64,000 nt of DNA. It comes from CAYGEY01 sp964349065 (GTDB lineage: Bacteria; Patescibacteriota; Gracilibacteria; 1-14-2-50-48-13). Each line of letters starts with the position of its first letter. Position 1 is the stretch's first letter. Shown here piece after piece: positions 8,456 to 17,049 of this stretch. Made by a program: the position numbers and the translations under genes. The stretch covers positions 3,066 through 67,065 of the forward strand of contig CAYGEY010000002.1 in NCBI GenBank assembly GCA_964349065.1, in the 5' to 3' direction. The notes beneath the pieces were generated by a model, which was not told the DNA's origin, searched no databases, and worked only from the letters and a program-made list of their open reading frames with translations.

Positions 8456-9507
8456 TTGCTGTCAATGCAGGAAGTTCGAGCACAAAATATAGTATTTTTC
8501 AAGATGGTCTTGAGGTAGAGCAGGTCAATTTTGAAGTGCGAAAAAAAGTTTTACCACAAAAATACTTGAAAGATACTACTATCAATGCTTTTGTATTTCG
8601 CGTTGTTCATGGCGGTGAGAAATTTACTAAGCCACTATTAGTTGATCAAAAAGTTTTGAAAGAGTTAAAAAAGATTTCATATCTTGCTCCTCTTCATAAC
8701 CCTGTGCAGATTTCTTTGATGAAAAAGTACTTAAAATCATATCCCCACATTCCATGTGTTGCAGTTTTTGATACAGCCTTTCATACAAGTATACCAGAAG
8801 TAAATACAACTATAGCCATACCAAAAAAGCTTAGGGATTCAGGGGTCCGTAAATACGGTTTTCATGGAATCTCCATTGCATCCTCGCTTCATACTCTTAA
8901 AAAACTTAATAAAACAATCCCACAAAAAATCATAGTTTGTCACCTTGGCTCCGGATGCAGCATCACAGCAGTGAAAAACGGAAAATCATTTGATACATCC
9001 ATGGGCTACACACCACTTGACGGAATGCTGATGATGACTCGGGCAGGAAGTATTGATCCTGGTATTGTTCTAAAAATGAGAAATACAAAACATGTACTCA
9101 ATTTTGAATCCGGTATGCTGGCTCTATGTGGAACTTCTGATATGCGGGAGGTTATAAAGAAAAATAAAGCCGGAGATACAAGTGCACAACTGGCTTTTCA
9201 AATGTTTATTCAAAGTGCGGTGAAACATATCGGCTCATACGCTTTTGAAATGGGTGGATGCAATTGCATCATTTTCACCGGCGCAATCGGAGAAGGGTCT
9301 AGCTATGTGCGAGAGCAGATTTGTAAAAGATTAGAATTTTTTGGAATTGATATTGATGCAAAAATAAATGAACAGGAAAAAGATGATTTTTGCTTCTCCA
9401 CTAAAAAATCAAAAGTGGAAATCTGGAAAATAAAGGCAAGAGAAAATCAAGAAATGGTCAGAGAAGCGAAAAGTTTACTGCTTCCCGGATCCAGTTCTCA
9501 GCGATAA
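8443..9507 (+). CDS. ackA: Acetate kinase
   Basis: Converts acetyl phosphate and ADP to acetate and ATP, completing the phosphoketolase route. ASKHA-fold motifs: VNAGSSSTKYSIF at the N-terminus, FHGIS with KYG before it, CHLGSGCSI and the C-terminal FTGAIGEGS. At 354 residues it is about 45 shorter than most AckA, mainly through trimmed loops and C-terminus. The ATG at 8443 gives the conserved MGYIIAVNAG start; a TTG two codons upstream is also in frame. The 3' end overlaps the convergent SLH gene by 33 bases. Confidence 0.95.
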   Translation: MGYIIAVNAGSSSTKYSIFQDGLEVEQVNFEVRKKVLPQKYLKDTTINAFVFRVVHGGEKFTKPLLVDQKVLKELKKISYLAPLHNPVQISLMKKYLKSYPHIPCVAVFDTAFHTSIPEVNTTIAIPKKLRDSGVRKYGFHGISIASSLHTLKKLNKTIPQKIIVCHLGSGCSITAVKNGKSFDTSMGYTPLDGMLMMTRAGSIDPGIVLKMRNTKHVLNFESGMLALCGTSDMREVIKKNKAGDTSAQLAFQMFIQSAVKHIGSYAFEMGGCNCIIFTGAIGEGSSYVREQICKRLEFFGIDIDAKINEQEKDDFCFSTKKSKVEIWKIKARENQEMVREAKSLLLPGSSSQR

Positions 9508-10218
9508 ATATTTGTACATTACCTCCGCAATTCGCCCTCGTGTCAGCTCCTCGGACGGATTGACATCATCCCCTTCACGTATCGGCAATAACCCGATATT
9601 TTTTGCCCGAACAAAATACGGAGTGTACCACATATATGCGGCAACTCCCTCAAAAGGTTGTTGAGCCTCATCATCTTTAGCAATCACTTCACGTTCTAAC
9701 ACAAAGAGCATCTTTAAAAACTCTGAGAGCATAATCGGTCTCCCAGCCTCGAAATTCCCGTCAGGTGAGCCTTTCACTAATCCTAATTGATATGCACGAT
9801 ATAAAGCGGGCGCAAACCAATCTGTTGCTTTCACATCCGGAAAGAGAAAGTATGGCATGTCAAAGTCACTTTTTATGTATTTCTGGAATACCTCATTGAT
9901 ATCATTGTTTTCCATCGGAGAAATCTGGAGCAGAATTTTAATGGCTTCAATCCTATTCGAAGCCACATCAGGTCGATACGTTCGATCAGGATACCCCTGC
10001 AAAATATTCTGTTTCGATAACTCGGAAATAGCCTCAAATGAAGGGTGAGATGGTGGTACATCCTCATAGGATATATGTGGAATATCCTTCTGCGCATCCG
10101 TGTCCAACTTTGTTTGAGGACGTAATCCTCCATGCACCGAAAATACAATGCCAAAAACAACAGCCGTTGAAACGACTATGGCTACATAAAATATTCTGTC
10201 AAAAAAAGTTGGATTCAT
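9475..10218 (-). CDS. SLH-domain surface protein with N-terminal anchor
   Basis: 247 residues: a single hydrophobic segment (about 9-28, uncleaved anchor or signal) then three S-layer-homology repeats with their markers ILQGYPDRTYRPD, LVKGSPDGNFEAGRP and IGLLPIREGDDVNPSEELTR. SLH repeats bind secondary wall polymers, so this protein is probably held at the cell wall. It is almost only SLH repeats, so it may act as a linker or a minor S-layer component. The gene ends inside ackA on the opposite strand. Confidence 0.85.
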   Translation of the reverse strand: MNPTFFDRIFYVAIVVSTAVVFGIVFSVHGGLRPQTKLDTDAQKDIPHISYEDVPPSHPSFEAISELSKQNILQGYPDRTYRPDVASNRIEAIKILLQISPMENNDINEVFQKYIKSDFDMPYFLFPDVKATDWFAPALYRAYQLGLVKGSPDGNFEAGRPIMLSEFLKMLFVLEREVIAKDDEAQQPFEGVAAYMWYTPYFVRAKNIGLLPIREGDDVNPSEELTRGRIAEVMYKYLSLRTGSGKQ

Positions 10219-10306
10219 GTTTGTGCGTGAAAACTGTCACCACTCTATACAAAAATCAAAAGTTGGCAATTTTAAACATATCTTTTCATACCATCAAAGA
10301 TTTTTT

Positions 10307-10369
10307 TTGCAAATTTTGACCAACCCATGGTATACTGTTCTTGATAGGACCCCCGAGCCCCATTTCTGG
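10307..10369 (+). promoter_or_regulatory. Promoter and leader copy A (duplicated element)
   Basis: TTGCAA, 18 bases, TATACT preceded by TGG, then a transcribed stretch containing GATAGGACCCCCGAG and ATTTCTGG. The same layout recurs 86 bases downstream. Confidence 0.5.
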
Positions 10370-10393
10370 CAAAATAGCGTTTCGCCAATTTGT

Positions 10394-10476
10394 TGTATTT
10401 TAGGACAGTATATGGTATGATACTCAGGATAGCACCCCCGAGTCTGATTTCCGGGGTATTTTTATTTTCAGATTCT
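10394..10476 (+). promoter_or_regulatory. Promoter and leader copy B with short hairpin and T-run
   Basis: TTGTAT, exactly 17 bases, TATGAT preceded by TGG, then GATAGCACCCCCGAG and ATTTCCGGGGT. ACCCC can pair with GGGGT just before TATTTTTATTTT, so the short transcript could end here (attenuator or tiny RNA) before trmB. Confidence 0.5.
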
Positions 10477-10515
10477 TGGGCTCGTGCTACACTCTGGCTA
10501 CTATAAATATATTGT

Positions 10516-11166
10516 ATGACGAGAAAAAAGCTTCAAAGATTTGCAGAGGTACTCACCTTCCCCAATTACATTTGCCCGAGAGAAAATCCGGAAATATCTG
10601 TGGTTGATTTTTTAGGAGATGGACCATATACTTTGGAGATTGGTTGTGGGAGCGGCGTGTATACTTTGGCGCTTGCAGGGCGGTTTCCTGAAAAGACTGT
10701 TGTGGGTATCGACGTGAAGGCGGCGAGAATTTATTATGGGGCGAGAGATGCACTTCGAGACAATATTCATAATGCGAAGTTTATGCGGGCACAGGCGGAG
10801 TTGCTTGGGGATTATTTACCTGAGGGTTCTGTTGCTGATATTTGGCTCACCTTCCCAGACCCGTTTTTGCAAAATAGGAGATCCCACAAAAGGCTGACCT
10901 CTGAGAGATTTATGAAGATGTATAAGGAGCTCTTAGTTCCAGGAGGGTCCGTGCATCTGAAAACCGATTCCCTGCCCTTATTTCTGTTTACACTTGAGGA
11001 ATGGGAGAGGGTTGGCGTGAAAGTGCTTGAAAAATACGAGGATATCTATGCGATGGTAGAACGAGGAGAGGAAGTGCCTGAGATTTTAACCGGGATCCAG
11101 ACTAAATATGAAAAAGAGCACTTGGCAGGTGGGAGGAAGATTTATTATGTGAGAGGTGGGTGGTGA
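10516..11166 (+). CDS. trmB: tRNA (guanine-46-N7)-methyltransferase
   Basis: SAM-dependent methylation of G46 in the tRNA variable loop. 216 residues with LEIGCGSGVYTLALAGRFPE (motif I), GIDVKAARI, FPDPFLQNRRSHKRL (the TrmB signature DPWxKxRHxKRR in variant form) and VHLKTDS. A further promoter-like pair, TTGGGC, 17 bases, TACTAT, ends only 11 bases before the ATG, so the mRNA may be nearly leaderless. TGA stop. Confidence 0.93.
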   Translation: MTRKKLQRFAEVLTFPNYICPRENPEISVVDFLGDGPYTLEIGCGSGVYTLALAGRFPEKTVVGIDVKAARIYYGARDALRDNIHNAKFMRAQAELLGDYLPEGSVADIWLTFPDPFLQNRRSHKRLTSERFMKMYKELLVPGGSVHLKTDSLPLFLFTLEEWERVGVKVLEKYEDIYAMVERGEEVPEILTGIQTKYEKEHLAGGRKIYYVRGGW

Positions 11167-11272
11167 AGATTTTATAATACATCACTTTATCAAAGTTCCT
11201 CCAATACACTTTGTCGTGGTGAGAATTCTACAAGCCAAATTTCACCTTTTTTTGGTTTTACCATAAATCATG

Positions 11273-11509
11273 TTAATTATCTATAATATCAAAGCCATCT
11301 TCAATAACCTCATAATGTTTTGCCATCTTTCTTGATTGTTCACTTAAAATACGATGCTGTTCCTTTATTGGAAGGGCATCCAACTCTCTGGCGGTTATGC
11401 GATTATTTTTAGCGGCAACAAACAATATCATTTCATCTTTCTTTTTTGGTTCATTGCTTTTGTGACTCATAATCCTTTCTTCAGTCTCAGGTGGATAAGC
11501 TGTTTTCAT
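11273..11509 (-). CDS. Hypothetical small hydrophilic protein
   Basis: 78 residues, unrecognised, rich in Lys, Glu and Arg, with a probable helix in the middle (ITARELDALPIKEQHRILSEQ). A TATAAT box and a GAGGT lie upstream but the GAGGT is over 20 bases from the ATG; a later ATG at 11470 has AAAGGA just ahead and could be the true start. No cysteines, no membrane segment. Confidence 0.55.
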   Translation of the reverse strand: MKTAYPPETEERIMSHKSNEPKKKDEMILFVAAKNNRITARELDALPIKEQHRILSEQSRKMAKHYEVIEDGFDIIDN

Positions 11510-11650
11510 GTGCTAATTTTAAAAAATATAACCTCATCTCAATTGATTATATCAACTTACAAGAGTTACGTAAGACATTTTTTTCGATTGTGTAAATGGA
11601 GATTAACAGGAGATTGATTATTTGGCTGAATTGAGTAAAATATCAGCAAA

Positions 11651-11677
11651 AACTCCCACTAAAAATAGGTGGGAGTT
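11651..11677 (-). terminator. Intrinsic terminator after the 11695 gene
   Basis: Stem AACTCCCAC / GTGGGAGTT followed on the minus strand by TTTTTG. Confidence 0.8.
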
Positions 11678-11694
11678 GTACTATTGAAAAAGAT

Positions 11695-14109
11695 TTAAGC
11701 AGTCTTCTGTTCCAACTTGTATTTGGGTGTCTGTATATCCGTCTTCATATCAGTTTTTACCGGCTCAATCTTTGTCCCGCCTTCAGGTGCAATATACGTA
11801 ACTATTCTTCGATAATTGTTGTCAGCTCTATATCCTTCTCCACCACCTTGAAACAGAACATTAATTCCTCCTTTTGTTAGATTCAAGCTTGTTTTGATAC
11901 TATTAACATACTCTGTAGGAGGTTCTTTTTTCCAAGAAGTGTATGTATTTACATCAATCTCGTGTGTTTTGCTATATGTACCATCTGGCTGTTTTACATC
12001 CAAAGTATCATTTGTCATCGTTAATACTTTTGTTCCAGGCACCCTTGGAAAATTTATCATAAAATCAAGTTTCGGATGCATGAAACCTCGAATTTTTCCA
12101 TCTTTTATTATTGCAATCATGCCTTCTTTTGCGATAAGTTCAGCAGAAGGGGGATAGACTGTTAATGCCTTTAGAGCATTTTTCTCTTCATCCTTAAGTC
12201 GTTCTCCCTTTTTATTAGAAAAAGTAAATGTGTCTTTAATTTCTTCTACACTTAGTGGAATATTGTCCTTGTGATATTCATCAAAAATCTTAGTCACCAT
12301 TTGAGTATATGTTTGTGGATTACTCATATCTTCTTTTTTCCATAAATCAGAAGAAACTCCCTTTATCAAATAATGTTGCTTATGCTCAGGATCATCAAAC
12401 TTTGTCTTCAATTTATCCATATATGTTTTTATTTCTGGCGTCTCTAGCGATTTAGTAAGAGTATTCGCAGGCTTCTCATTCCCATGATTTTCCGGGTTAG
12501 TACCTGGCTTCGCCGCTGTTTGATCTAGTTTATCTGCTTCTCCCGGGAAATTAGCTTTGAAATTCCCCATAATTTCTGTATACTTGGTAACCAGTTGGTA
12601 TTTATCATTTTCTTGATTCATGTCAAAATCAACTGGTTTGCCATCCTTATCTTTCACTGTATTTGTACCATTCGTTTTCCAATCTTTCCCTTTCAAAGCA
12701 ACTGCAGAGGCATAGATGTCTTTTATCGCCTTTACCTTTTCGTCATAAATCTTTGAATTTGCCTCTGTCATCGGACTATTAGACCTAAATTTTACTGCAG
12801 TTCCAATCAAGCCGAAATAATTCCAATATGGCTGTTCAAGTGAATATACAATGTTCATTTTGTCATCTTTATCTTTGATATCTATACTTTTATTCCATTT
12901 CTCTTTTGCTAAATCTTCACGAGATATTTCTTTGTTATCTTTTGTTTCAACATACGCGGCATCCTGTTGAAGGATTGCAAATGCGATTTCATGACGTAGA
13001 AAAATTGATGCTTCAGCCGGAGAACCTTTTGGTAAAGTGGCGCTTTGCAATACATCCACGTATTTCTTAATTGCATCCCGGGTTGGTTGAATGTTGTTTT
13101 TATCAGCGGAGATTCGTAATTGTTTTGTTTCTTCACCGATCCCCAGGACTGCGGACTTAAATTCATTGTAGTCTTTTGCTACATTGAGTTTATTACTCAG
13201 AGAGTCAAAGTTTTTTAAGTTGTCGATTTTTGGGAGGGTTTCTGTGGTGGGTTTTGTGAGTTCAGTGTTTTGTGCAGTAGTAATCATATCTTCTCCCTTT
13301 TTATCAATTACTCCTGCATCTTTACTCTCAGAACTTGAAAGATTACTCAAATCAGGATTTCGACCTCTGCTGACTTTCACTCCGGCCATATCGCCTAAAA
13401 CAGCTCTAATATTGCCTTTTAACTCTTCTCTGTTCATGGATTTCACACCTAACTGAAAAATTTCTTTCATCTGACCCAAGCGAGCTTTGTCATCCAATCC
13501 GGATTTTAGATTATAATTGTATGGAAGCTTATCCAAACACATTTTATAAACATCTGAAACTCCTTTATCGATCATTCCTTTATCTTTCAATAAATCCAGT
13601 AACTTCGTTTGCAGTCCGCTATCTGAGAACTCTTCAAAAGATTTACCTTCAAATCCATATACTTTACTCATTTGCTGAGTGATGTTTTGTTCAAAGGCAG
13701 TAATTGCTTGATCCAGATTCTCTTTTTCCTGTATCAATTCTTCTACTTTGGGCCTCAGTTCATCTTTCAATGCAAGAGTTCTGTCAGTTTTTAGTCCTGA
13801 ATTAAATGTTTCGGCAATAGACATCAACACACCTTTATACTGAGCTGCAGGCAATGTATCCAGTTGTTGTCGTAAACCTTGAACCGTATTCAGAGCTTCT
13901 TCAAATCTTTTTTGATCTGCAACAATATCATTTTCTTTGATATCAGATTTAGCAATAATGTCTTTCATCATTTGCATTTTTGATTGCGCATTTCGAATTC
14001 TGTTATCAAGGTTATCTTTAATCTTTTGGAGAGAGTTTTCTACTTTATTCTCATTGCCACCATTGCCCACTTCAGGAGTAATTGCTTGATAATTTATATT
14101 AAATCTCAT
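11695..14109 (-). CDS. Large hypothetical protein, mostly helical N-terminal half
   Basis: Unrecognised, 804 residues. The frame opens 32 codons earlier, but the ATG at 14109 (MRFNINYQAITPE) lies two bases past the stop of the upstream gene and gives a natural start. Residues about 15-260 are strongly helical, with likely coiled coils; the middle is charged and low in hydrophobics; the last 150 residues look beta-rich (repeated TKGGINVLFQGGGEG-type segments). No signal peptide, transmembrane helix or known catalytic motif. Second gene of a two-gene operon with 14114-14425. Possibly a lineage-specific cytoplasmic protein. Confidence 0.75.
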   Translation of the reverse strand: MRFNINYQAITPEVGNGGNENKVENSLQKIKDNLDNRIRNAQSKMQMMKDIIAKSDIKENDIVADQKRFEEALNTVQGLRQQLDTLPAAQYKGVLMSIAETFNSGLKTDRTLALKDELRPKVEELIQEKENLDQAITAFEQNITQQMSKVYGFEGKSFEEFSDSGLQTKLLDLLKDKGMIDKGVSDVYKMCLDKLPYNYNLKSGLDDKARLGQMKEIFQLGVKSMNREELKGNIRAVLGDMAGVKVSRGRNPDLSNLSSSESKDAGVIDKKGEDMITTAQNTELTKPTTETLPKIDNLKNFDSLSNKLNVAKDYNEFKSAVLGIGEETKQLRISADKNNIQPTRDAIKKYVDVLQSATLPKGSPAEASIFLRHEIAFAILQQDAAYVETKDNKEISREDLAKEKWNKSIDIKDKDDKMNIVYSLEQPYWNYFGLIGTAVKFRSNSPMTEANSKIYDEKVKAIKDIYASAVALKGKDWKTNGTNTVKDKDGKPVDFDMNQENDKYQLVTKYTEIMGNFKANFPGEADKLDQTAAKPGTNPENHGNEKPANTLTKSLETPEIKTYMDKLKTKFDDPEHKQHYLIKGVSSDLWKKEDMSNPQTYTQMVTKIFDEYHKDNIPLSVEEIKDTFTFSNKKGERLKDEEKNALKALTVYPPSAELIAKEGMIAIIKDGKIRGFMHPKLDFMINFPRVPGTKVLTMTNDTLDVKQPDGTYSKTHEIDVNTYTSWKKEPPTEYVNSIKTSLNLTKGGINVLFQGGGEGYRADNNYRRIVTYIAPEGGTKIEPVKTDMKTDIQTPKYKLEQKTA

Positions 14110-14113
14110 TTTC

Positions 14114-14425
14114 TTATAATTGATGAAATAAATTTTTCCCTTCTTCCTCTTCTTTTGACTTTTGCATTTGCTCTGCTTTAGCCAACGCATCTCGCTGAAC
14201 ATCATTCATATATTGACTCAGAAGAGTCGTAATACCATCCAAAGCCTGCAATTGCTGGACCTTTAATGGGATAACAGTGTCAATAAACGTTTGAACAGCC
14301 TGCTCAATCTCTGCGATTGCATCCGGTGAAGTATCCTTGGATTCCAATAAATCCTTGATGATATTCACTTGTGATTGAGGTAGAACATTGGTTTCAGCTA
14401 ACTTTTGCCAAAGAGGAGTATCCAT
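14114..14425 (-). CDS. Hypothetical helical protein
   Basis: 103 residues, all-helical by composition, with a Lys/Glu-rich C-terminus. Unrecognised. It starts an operon with the 804-residue gene behind a good promoter (see 14469). The two may form a complex; that is a guess from the tight spacing. Confidence 0.65.
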   Translation of the reverse strand: MDTPLWQKLAETNVLPQSQVNIIKDLLESKDTSPDAIAEIEQAVQTFIDTVIPLKVQQLQALDGITTLLSQYMNDVQRDALAKAEQMQKSKEEEEGKNLFHQL

Positions 14426-14468
14426 GTTTTCCGTGTGAGAAACAGTTTCTAAATTGAAACTTCATAGT

Positions 14469-14497
14469 ATTGTACCCTAAAATGGTGTTTTTTTCAA
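14469..14497 (-). promoter_or_regulatory. Promoter of the 14425-11695 operon
   Basis: On the minus strand TTGAAA, 17 bases, TACAAT preceded by GGG. Transcription would begin about 35 bases before the ATG. Confidence 0.65.
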
Positions 14498-14565
14498 GCA
14501 TGGAAGCCGGGAATTGGAGAAAGATGGATTTGACATATTAAGGATTGTGATTTTTGGGGAATAGC

Positions 14566-14608
14566 AAAACCAGCCCAACGAGTAAACGAGGGGCCGGCAG
14601 TGGTTTTT
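14566..14608 (-). terminator. Probable terminator after the 14619 gene
   Basis: An imperfect hairpin built on CCAGCCC and GGGC...TGG, followed on the minus strand by GGTTTTG. The stem has mismatches. Confidence 0.45.
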
Positions 14609-14618
14609 TGGGAGATTT

Positions 14619-15650
14619 TCAGTGAGGCCTCATCACTACCTTGGTTAGATAGTATGTTGCTTTACCTGTTCCTCCTATGCTGGATGTAATTTCAACCTGA
14701 TATCTCCCTCCAGTTAGGGAAGACAGTGTATCACGCAATCTGTTTCCATCCATTGAAACCAGATTATTCAAGGCATTGTACTCTGCACGACTGAACTCGT
14801 TTCCCACATAAATGTGGGTTTTGATGAGTTCTTTGAACATTTGTACTTGATCAGCTTCCGGTTCGCTATTGGGGTCGAACCAGAGTAAACTGTACTCTAC
14901 CGTCCCGGGCCAATAGACCCGAGTCAGACGAAGTAATCCACCATCAGCAATCATTCTAATTCCAATAAGTTCCCCACGATTGATGAACGTTCGCAAGCAA
15001 CCAGGAGAAACAAATCGCAAATATTCCCGATTCATTGTAGCATTTTCCATAGGGGTAAGATTCCCCTGTGGATCCAGCTTTGCAGTACATACAACACCGG
15101 TATCTCCGCTTGCCGGGGCATAGGACATAACAAAGGTTCCAATTTGAGCTTGGAGCTGTTTGTGTGTCAAATTTCCGTTAGCAAAGGATGACAACAGTGC
15201 TTCTAAGCCCATACCTCCATAAGAGGGTTCAACCCACTTACGGACATCGGCCGACATCCTGATTCGACTGTGCAGATCAAGAAATTTTGAGAGTACAGAC
15301 TCACGGGATGCTTGCAAAGGTGGAGCTGTTGCAATAATTTTGAGTGCCGGGTTTCCAGGTCCTGTATCCAGTCTCCCATCATTCGGCTGTACAGTCGGCT
15401 CCGGCGTCGGGCTAGGTATCAATGGAGGGAAATCCTCAACTGTAGGCCCTACCGTCGGTTCTGGAGTTGGCGCTGGACTTGCACTTTCGCTTGGTTGTAC
15501 TTGCGGTGGATTTTGAGGTCCACATGCAGGAATCCAAAATAAGAAACATCCTATTTTAGAAAATACATCTTCATCCTGTGCTCGTGCAGCGGAACTGGAG
15601 GCAACAACCAAACCAATAACCAAAGCCAAGCGCAAAAAACTTCTTTTCAT
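14619..15650 (-). CDS. Secreted protein with Pro-rich linker
   Basis: 343 residues. A classical signal peptide (KRSFLRLALVIGLVVASSS, cleavage probably after ARA near residue 24) is followed by a short Cys-containing patch (IGCFLFWIPACG), a Pro/Glu/Thr-rich spacer to about residue 90, and a C-terminal domain of about 240 residues with no family I recognise. It contains two further cysteines (about 185 and 216) that may pair outside the cell. AAGGA lies 12 bases before the ATG. An extracellular, wall-spanning architecture is likely; function unknown. Confidence 0.75.
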   Translation of the reverse strand: MKRSFLRLALVIGLVVASSSAARAQDEDVFSKIGCFLFWIPACGPQNPPQVQPSESASPAPTPEPTVGPTVEDFPPLIPSPTPEPTVQPNDGRLDTGPGNPALKIIATAPPLQASRESVLSKFLDLHSRIRMSADVRKWVEPSYGGMGLEALLSSFANGNLTHKQLQAQIGTFVMSYAPASGDTGVVCTAKLDPQGNLTPMENATMNREYLRFVSPGCLRTFINRGELIGIRMIADGGLLRLTRVYWPGTVEYSLLWFDPNSEPEADQVQMFKELIKTHIYVGNEFSRAEYNALNNLVSMDGNRLRDTLSSLTGGRYQVEITSSIGGTGKATYYLTKVVMRPH

Positions 15651-15754
15651 AATATCTATTTTCCTTTTTCTAATTTATTTTTTTATTACTCACACCATAC
15701 CAAAAAACACTATTTTGTCAACAATTCACAAAATAATCTCACAAACATTCCCAC

Positions 15755-16852
15755 CTAGTCAAAATTAATCCCAAAGCGACCCCAAAAGTCAGCGGAAATT
15801 GTATCCATAACCTCACTTGGACTAACACTCTCCTGACCTCCAAATCCTGCTAATATCATACCAACAGCCTTCTTTTTCGATTTCGTGCTCGATAATTTTT
15901 TTGCTAGCTTTATATTCTCTGCAACCAGTTTTTCAATTTTTTTCAACAACAAAGTTTTATCCTCTTCGGTTAAAAATTCAGGTTCAGGATTTTTCTCTTC
16001 AACCACAATACCAATTTTAGGTACACATATTTCATCTTCAACAACTATATTTTCAAAACTCACGACTTCCTTCTCCTCACTCACTTTCTCCAAAATCTTC
16101 TCCCTTAGCACCTCTTTTGCAATATCTAAATATTTTGCAAAAAGTTTTTCATCCCTTTTAAACTCAAACTCTTTTTGATTTCGATCTATCACCTCATCAA
16201 CGCATGTCTCCAAATCCATCTCCTTTGTTAGAGCTTCTGTCTTTATCAACTCAAGATACCCACCTGAGAATATCTGTAAAATAGCAATAATCTCATTACC
16301 AACGCCTGGGATTTGATCAGGATAGATCTGACTAAGTAATGGATGAGTTGTCCTAAAATCATCTACAAGTAGCGAAAGATCACCTAATGTTGTCTTCAAT
16401 AAATACCGGGTATCAGTCATATATGTGCTCACTTTCCGCCGAAAATATGCATACAATATATTCTCAATTGTAACATCTCTTGGTTGCCTATTTTTCTTCA
16501 AAAATTCTGCTCCAAATTGTCTCAATTTTTCCACTGTCATATCTAATTCATGTTCAGCAATATATTGTTCAAACTTAATTCCAATTTCATCTGCCGTTTT
16601 GGATGTTGCGCTAAATACCTTTTGCAATTTTTCGCTTTGTGGTATTTGCAGCAGCCCATCATTGATCATGTGTCTTGCGGTATTGATTACCTCCTTATCA
16701 TAAGCCTCTAATGGTGGCTCTTCTCCTCTTTCAGATCTTCTTACTGTCTCATCTATATCATCAAACAGGTATGTTTTGAGCATATCAAAATACCCGTTAT
16801 ATTTCTTCCATGCATATTCAAAATTTATCTTTGACGCATCCGGAAGTTTCAC
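15755..16852 (-). CDS. Hypothetical protein, last gene of the lexA operon (5' end disturbed)
   Basis: 365 residues from a GTG, unrecognised, largely helical and acidic with a coiled-coil C-terminal half. The reading frame continues upstream of the GTG for 55 more protein-like codons to a TGA at 17018-17020. A second frame running from the dinB stop (after AAAGGA) joins it at a run of seven T at 17002-17008 (A AAA AAA in the coding sense), a classic -1 slippery heptamer. So the true product may start near 17037 and need a -1 shift, or the gene carries a one-base lesion. No ATG is present at the expected start; ATT or ATA would have to serve. Confidence 0.6.
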   Translation of the reverse strand: MKLPDASKINFEYAWKKYNGYFDMLKTYLFDDIDETVRRSERGEEPPLEAYDKEVINTARHMINDGLLQIPQSEKLQKVFSATSKTADEIGIKFEQYIAEHELDMTVEKLRQFGAEFLKKNRQPRDVTIENILYAYFRRKVSTYMTDTRYLLKTTLGDLSLLVDDFRTTHPLLSQIYPDQIPGVGNEIIAILQIFSGGYLELIKTEALTKEMDLETCVDEVIDRNQKEFEFKRDEKLFAKYLDIAKEVLREKILEKVSEEKEVVSFENIVVEDEICVPKIGIVVEEKNPEPEFLTEEDKTLLLKKIEKLVAENIKLAKKLSSTKSKKKAVGMILAGFGGQESVSPSEVMDTISADFWGRFGINFD

Positions 16853-17049
16853 TGTAAGAAAATCAATAGCTGATACTTGTACCTTACTAAAATTACTCAG
16901 TTGTATTTGATGAGTAAGATTTTTTGGTGTACTTCCTGGTAAGTTTGGATGATAGTATATTGAGATATTCTTTTCATTAGAATGTGATGATGCATCATTG
17001 ATTTTTTTAAGATTTTGTCAATATCTGATTTTATAATGATAATCCTTTC
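16853..17049 (-). other. Upstream coding extension with slippery A-heptamer
   Basis: Between dinB and the GTG at 16852. AAAGGA follows the dinB stop immediately, then an open frame of twelve codons (beginning near IIKSDIDKILKK) reaches A AAA AAA T, after which the -1 frame continues unbroken into the downstream gene. Either programmed frameshifting or a broken start. Confidence 0.45.
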
